Assembly (NCBI GenBank): GCA_030035585.1
Contig: CM057469.1
Span: 114,244,650-114,308,649 of the forward strand
Source: Dugong dugon
Lineage: Eukaryota; Chordata; Mammalia; Sirenia; Dugongidae
Reading direction: 5' to 3'
DNA length: 64,000 nucleotides
Shown: in pieces, positions 58,168 to 64,000 of the stretch
Layout: every line of letters starts with the position of its first letter
Position numbering within the stretch: the first letter of the stretch is position 1
Program-made: the position numbers and the translations under genes
The notes under the pieces: generated by a model
What the model was told of the DNA's origin: nothing
The model's input: only the letters and a program-made list of their open reading frames with translations
Databases searched by the model: none

Positions 58168-58599
58168 CTAAATCAAGTATTGGGTACAGTATCTGCATTT
58201 TTGCAAAATTCGGTAATCCCTCTATCCTGTAACACAGATACAGATGTATATTTTGTTTAATATAACTTACAGTTTTGGTTTGTAGTGTTGACCATTTGCA
58301 CCAGTGAGTGTTAATTACTGAAAGATAGTATTCTTAAACTTCACAAGTATAAACTCGTTTAATTTTTAAAACAAGTTAGTTAGGTAGGTATGATTATTCT
58401 AGCTTTATGATACCTACTTACTAAGAAAAGTAAAACAATTTTCTTGAAACCCAAAAGCTACACCTCCAAATAGCCAGTGCTTGAATTTAGACAGTATTGA
58501 CTATGCCACCACATCAATTTCTTTGAAGAAATCACTTCACCACAACCTGTTTCAAGCCTTTTTTGCCAACTTACAGAATTTTATAAGTTGACGATTCTT
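58168..58599. other. Unique intergenic DNA
   Basis: Nothing recognised. Confidence 0.5.
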
Positions 58600-59290
58600 T
58601 TTTTTTTTTAAATTGTTGTGCTGTTTAAGTGGAAATTTACAATTCAAGTTAGTCTCTCATACAAAAATCTATACATCCATTGCTATGTGACCCTAGTTGC
58701 TCTCCCTATACTGTGACAGCACACTCCTCCTTTCCACCCCAAATTTCCCGTGTCCATTCAACCAGCTCCTGACCCTCTCTGCCTTCTCGTCTTGCCTCTG
58801 GACAGGAGCTGCCCACTTAGTCTCATGAATCTACTTGAGCTAAGAAGCACACTCTTCATAAGTATCATTTTATATCCTATAGTCCAGTCTAATCTTTGTC
58901 TGAAGAGTTGGCCTCGGGGATGGTTTTACTTTTGGGCTAACAGAGAGTCCAGGGGCCATGTCTTCCAGGGTCCCTCCAGTCTCGACGAAACCATTAAGTC
59001 TGGTCTTTTTACTAGAATTTGAGTTCTGCACCCCGCTTTTCTCCTGCTCTGTCGGGGACTCTCTGTTGTGTTCCCTGTCAGGGCGGTTATTGATGGTAGC
59101 CATACATCATCCAGTTCTTCTGGTCTCAGGCTGATGAAGTCTCTGGTTTATGTGGCCATTTCTGTCTCTTGTGTTAATAGTTTCCTTGTGCCCTTGGTGG
59201 TCATCATTCTCCTTTGCTCCAAGTGGGTTGGGACTAACTGATACATCTTAGATGGCCGTTTACCAGCTTTTAACACCCCAGACACCTAAG
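58600..59290 (-). mobile_element. L1 3' UTR, antisense, 5'-truncated
   Basis: 'attgttgtgctgtttaagtg' is the reversed 3' end. 'ggtccctccagtctcgacga', 'gtctggtctttttactaga' and 'tcttagatggccgtttacca' match the reversed 3' UTR of the large L1 (19740-20100). The frames over it are not genes. Confidence 0.85.
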
Positions 59291-60373
59291 TTAACAATTC
59301 TTATTAAGTTTCTCTGTTGCTTCCTTTGTATTTAGGCTGCACCCTCTGAAAATTCATAAGATCTAATTTAAGCTCCTCCTATGCTTAAAATTCTCTCTCT
59401 GTCTATGCACAGAGACAAATGAGACTAGCTGGCTATTTTCAAAACTGAATTTCTATGTTTCAAGTCCATTGGATTCGGGCCTTATTTCAAATTATTAAAA
59501 AAAAAAAAAACACAAAATATTTTTGATACTTGAACATTCATTTAATATTCACTTTAGTATTACATCAGCTGTTTTCCTAAATTGTTTCCTTAACTGTTCC
59601 AGTTTTATTGATTTTTGCCAGTTTTTCAAATATGAGATATAAAATTGATGTGTTTTTATGACATTTACCAAGAGAAAAGGAGTTAATTTTTTCTCAGTAT
59701 TAATCATTTCATGTTTTATGTCTTTTAGTTGATATTTATGTTGAAACATATCTTTGCACATTAAAACAAGTATGCCATTTTTAATCACTTAGATTTTATC
59801 ATCAGGGCATGCTTAATTTTGTTGGTATCTTTATTAACCCCTTGGTAATCCCATATTTTCCACTTTGAATTTTTTCTCGATACCATGTATTTTCATTAAT
59901 GGTAACATGAGGAAATCATTGAGTGTGTCTGAACTTTTGGTGGGTAGTATGGATTTTTTTTTTTCTTTCCCACTCCCACAAGCCTACCCTAAGTGTTTGG
60001 TGATACATGTGAAGTAACACTGATTATACCCCAGAGTGTCCACTGGAGTTTATTGACACATATGTAGAAAAAATCAAAATTTCCAAAATTTCTATTTTTC
60101 CTACCAAAAATTCAGACACCACATAGAATATCCTGTAAAAACAGTAATTGGTAGTGCACACCATTTCTTCAGTTTCAAATCGTCATAAAGGTTCCTGCCT
60201 TGGGGAGCTCACACTGTCAGTGGTATAGCAGCTTCCCAATAAACCCCAGTGACTGAAAGAGTTCATGGTTGCTATCTGTACCATAGCGCACTAAAAGGTT
60301 TAAAAGCACCAAGATGTTTTATCCAGTTTAAAGACTGATTAACATACTGTGTGTGTGTTAAAAAAAAAAAAAT
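59291..60373. other. Unique AT-rich intergenic DNA
   Basis: The 79-codon reverse frame at 59549-59788 has no recognisable domain. No repeat assigned. Confidence 0.5.
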
Positions 60374-60486
60374 TGCCTTCAAGTCTGACTCATAGTGACC
60401 AGTGACCCTATAGGACAGAGTAGAACTATATGGTTTCCAAGAAGCTCTTGGTGGATTTGAACTGCTGACACACCACCAGGATTTCC
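60374..60486 (-). mobile_element. AfroSINE, 5'-deleted
   Basis: 'gaccctataggacagagtag', 'ccaagaagctcttggtggat', 'ccaccaggatttcc'. Confidence 0.85.
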
Positions 60487-60522
60487 TGTGTGATTATAGT
60501 TACATATAAACCACAAAAGCAA

Positions 60523-60600
60523 GGTTGTTGCCATCTAATCGATTCTCTTAGTTACCCCTTGTGTTTCAGAGTAGCACTGCGCTCCATAGGGTTTTCAATA
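60523..60600 (-). mobile_element. AfroSINE tail, older subtype
   Basis: 'gttgttgccatctaatcgat', 'gtagcactgcgctccatagg'. Only the 3' part is present. Confidence 0.85.
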
Positions 60601-60769
60601 CATACAGACATGTTTCTATGCATATGTATTCCACCTTTACCTATAGTGGGAATGTAATCTCCATAGCTGCTAAACTCAATAGAAGTTTATTTATGTTCCT
60701 CTTATGGAATTCATTGTTTTTTTAGCTTGCATTCTAGCTATTAATGCATATTTCTTATCTCTCCTTGGT

Positions 60770-60885
60770 TTTTACAGGTAGGAGCTGTGTTTAAATCATC
60801 TTTGTATCTCCCACAGTGCCTACACAGAGCTTTGCATACTGTAATTACTTGTTAAATGTTTGTTAAATGAGTAATAAAGTAAATT
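60770..60885 (+). mobile_element. L2 3' end
   Basis: 'tttgtatctcccacagtgcc' and 'ttgttaaatgtttgttaaat' match the L2 3' terminus. Confidence 0.7.
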
Positions 60886-63800
60886 TAGTTTATATGACCC
60901 CTCAGTCTAGAATTTTTTTTATTAAAAATCAGTAAATCCATTCCTTTTAAAAGCTTTTCCCCAGATTTTATTTCTTACTGATGTACTTTATTTACCAAAA
61001 CTTGCCTTATTTTTTTTTAAACCAAAAAAGGGCCATTTTCTTTTGCAGATGTGAGGTTAAAATGGGAATTAAGATAAAATAGAAAATACTTGAGATTTAT
61101 TCTCCTGCCTTCTGATTATGCAATTCTCCTATATTGTCCAGTGAAACATTAATATATTCATTCCTGATATAGTAACTTAACTGAAGGGTCTAAGAAAGCC
61201 AAAGATATAAACCTTATTGCATAGAGGGACTTCGGTGAATAGTGATGACTTCAGAATAAGCAACTAAAACTCTCCTTTCCTTTGTTAGAATCTGACTGAA
61301 ATAAAGGAATATAAAAGTAGAGAAGATTTGCATCAGCACTGTGAGTAAGGAAGGAAGACATCACATTTTCAAATGCCAGGGGATCGCTGCTTAATTCAAT
61401 TGAAATGAAACCTAATTGAAGGGTGACCGTATGCTTCCTAAAAAAGCAATGCAAGGTGCTGCTAAGTAAATGGAAAAGAAGCCAAATGAACCCCATAAAC
61501 ATGCTTTAATTTAGAAAGGGAAGAACTGGAGAGATAGAGCAAAGTTACTCTGTTAGGAATCCTTTAGGTCATTCTGCATCAAAACTATTCTGGAATCACC
61601 TGAAATAGTAGGTTGAAGAGTGTGAATATGTGTAGCCACAACAAACTCGAATCAGTTAAGCGTGTTTGGTAAGGGTTTCCCCCGATGCTGTAGACCTGTC
61701 TGTTGAAAGTGCTGGCAGTGCCATAGAGAAGGAGGCAAGGCACAGTCACTCCATGTCTGTGGGATACAGACAATTGGAAAGAACAGCTGTTATGCAGGGT
61801 AGATTTAAAAACCAATGAGAAGTAGCAAGCTTCCGAGCACTCTTCCTCGGATTGCTCATGGCAAACCTTTCCCTCACTCTCAGGCTTCTAAATGACTGAC
61901 CTAACCAAATACACTTTTATAAGTCACCTTTCCATAGCTGAATCTCCCAAAGGAATATTCTAACAATAGATTTGTTAACAGCAAAGAGATCGAAAAAACT
62001 TCACTCATGTTATTTTGGGGTAAAAATAAAATCTAATGACTCTTTTCCTCTTTCAGTAATAAACAAAAAGCAAATTAATCCATGTATTTTCATCAGTCAG
62101 AAAGAAAATCACGGTAACACTTAACATAAAAAAGAATAGTACACTATATAAATGCATACTGCAGACACATACTTATTTTTAAAAGCTTGACTTCTATTAA
62201 AATTATTGAAAATGATGGTCTATCTGCTTAGAAGGAAAGAACAGGTTTTCGAAACACACTGTGACACACAACAGTGAAAAGATATTTTGTTTCTCCCTGC
62301 ACTGAAGTTGGGAGGAAAAAGCCCAGAGGTTTTTTTTTTTTTTTTTAATTTGAATCGATATTTTTATGAGTCAGAATCAATGGCAACGGGTTTGGTTTTT
62401 TGGCTTTATATTCTATTAACAATTTAGGTTAAATTTCAGCTTGTGTCAAGATTGTCATCAGACCCTGAAATTACCCAATTTCACTTTCTCCTCACCAGGT
62501 AGAATATAGCACAATTACTGTCGAACTTCTTAAGAACTATGGTCAAAGGACTAGAAGGTTGGAATCAACCTTGACCATAATGGCCTTTTAATACCTGGGT
62601 GCTCACAATTGTTAGAGGACAGTTTGTCCTGACTTCCAGAGGAAAAGAAATACTTTGGTGTCCTGGTGGAAACGTCCTTGGTTTCAATCACTGTTCCTTA
62701 AAGGAAAAGCACGAAATAGAGCAATGTCTCTTTGTTGCCACCAAGAAGGTCAAAGTTCTATCTTCTGATGCTCTTTGAATATTACTGAATAATAAACAGA
62801 CAGCAAAAGTTACCTCCACTGGATTATTTGTGTGATAAACTCAATTTTTGGAAACATGCAAAGTCAATTAAATTAGTTATCGATTTAAGTCAAATATTTG
62901 TTATTTTTGCTATATCTTTAAAAGATATGATAAACTTGCTATTGGGCAAATGACTGCACAAATGGATTTTGCCCCTAAAACAAATAGTCTTACTGGCAGA
63001 AATCAAGGCATTTCAAACCCAAGGTTAGCATGTAGGTACATGTAAAACTCAAAAGCACATTTTGGAATCTTCTCGATAAGAGGCACTTGTCAGCCTCAAA
63101 ACTTCCTTGTGTATACAGTCTTTTGGTGTAGATAAATTCCATTCTTTTCAGCCACGTAAGGAAGATAAATACGATAATCTGAAGTCAGTTCCATATAATA
63201 ATTTAACCTGTGATTTTCCCTTAAAACGTAACTGTTCCCTAGCAGTGTTGGACAATGTTGGAGGATACAGATAAAATTGATCACTATTCATTAAAAATAT
63301 GCTCAAAGTTTTATGCCTACCGCTGGTTTGCCTGTAGTATATATTTTGAACACAGAGAGAATTATTTTGGAGTTATACATTTATAAGTTTCGGGCCTAGT
63401 TAACAGCTCCATCCTATCTGGAACTCAGAGAGAGAATGGAAGGAGGAAAACGAAACAAAACTAAGCTGAGAGCCTTCTCTAGGTTCTACAGGTCATGGCA
63501 GATTTTCTCAATAAATCACATGGTACACAGAACATGATATGGTATCTCCACAGATGACAAACAACAACGGAAAAACCCTCTCAACTACAAGATAGATTAC
63601 AGTTGTTTTTTTTTTCATGACAGACAAAAACGATGCATACTAGATTATGAGAATTTAAGGAAGGAGTGCCAGGGGTTTATGTTTTAGTGACATAGTTGAC
63701 ATGGAAAAAGCTGTTTACCAGTAAGCCCAAGGAACCTGCAGAACAGTTGTTTTCGTGAACAACATATAGGAACAGCAAAGTGATTAAGTGGCCCTGTTGC

Positions 63801-64000
63801 TGCTAAAGTGTTGAGTAACAAGGTCAATTGAAATCAATGTCTGAATACATGTTTATTAAGAGAAGACCATCTATACTCAGAGAAAGCAGACGAGGAGGTT
63901 GAAAGTACATTGCCACTCTTCTCCCTAGTTGCTATTCTTTGCTTTGCCTACAGGTAAGTTCTGCATAACAGGAACTTTCAACCTGTGGTTTCAAATTCAG
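60886..64000. other. Unique intergenic DNA, 3.1 kb, nearly repeat-free
   Basis: Apart from a SINE tail at 62364-62400 I see no repeat, exon or RNA gene. Frames of 62-83 codons (61251-61502, 61585-61815 and 63096-63284, all reverse) lack domains. As the cleanest single-copy stretch, it is where conserved non-coding elements would most easily be tested. Confidence 0.5.
62364..62400 (+). mobile_element. AfroSINE 3' tail scrap
   Basis: 'tatgagtcagaatcaatggc' then 'aacgggtttgg'. Only the tail is present, preceded by a T-run (62332-62346). No clear target duplication. Confidence 0.8.

Noticed and set aside
59549-59788. 79-codon reverse frame with good start and charged composition
   Set aside because: No recognised domain, no splice or promoter context; length is within chance expectation for AT-rich DNA of this size.

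Overview
This window reads as nuclear DNA of an afrotherian mammal, most likely an elephant or close relative (Paenungulata). It is AT-rich. It carries many copies of a tRNA-derived SINE of the AfroSINE type, several RTE-clade LINEs of the kind abundant in elephant, and an elephant-style L1. Beneath these lie older eutherian repeats (L2, MIR, L1M, MER5A/hAT). The species call is inference from repeat content.

I find no host protein-coding exon, RNA gene or CpG-island promoter. Every long or protein-like reading frame lies in a transposable element (L1 ORF1/ORF2, RTE reverse transcriptase) or looks like a chance frame in low-complexity DNA. The window is best described as a gene-poor, transposon-layered interval.

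Layout. 1-9.8 kb: AT-rich unique DNA with an RTE-derived non-autonomous element, a SINE with a tRNA-Gly-like head, three AfroSINEs, an antisense L1M broken by a foldback MITE, and one copy of an unnamed 0.5-kb repeat ('repeat R'). 9.8-20.6 kb: a nested stack. An old inverted-repeat element was split first by an RTE copy with an inverted 5' end, and separately by an 8.4-kb near-complete L1 with a 14/15 target-site duplication (TSD). 20.6-34.7 kb: mostly unique DNA with L2 pieces, a 173-bp hAT MITE with TSD, AfroSINEs and a diverged 114-bp tandem duplication. 34.7-38.4 kb: two RTE copies head to head, each carrying an L1 3' end at the same RTE position with the same 5' junction, read here as an inverted duplication of a composite element. 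38.4-49.5 kb: a second hAT MITE copy, RTE tails, AfroSINEs, an older L1 hit by a 34-bp AfroSINE tail, repeat R, an L2 split by the second foldback MITE, and MER5A split by an AfroSINE. 49.5-64 kb: AT-rich unique sequence with scattered RTE, SINE, L1 and L2 remnants. The last 3 kb are almost repeat-free.

How the parts relate. AfroSINEs share their 3' tail with the RTE LINEs, consistent with RTE machinery moving the SINE. The tRNA-Gly-headed element goes further, joining a tRNA-like head, RTE 5' leader and RTE 3' tail. The L1 is non-functional (frameshifts and stops in both ORFs) but still shows its architecture: tandem 5' UTR monomers, ORF1, ORF2 with endonuclease, RT FADD and cysteine knuckle, and a 3' UTR with two related 3' ends in series. 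Family identities rest on recognition by eye; repeat-library names should be confirmed by a library search.
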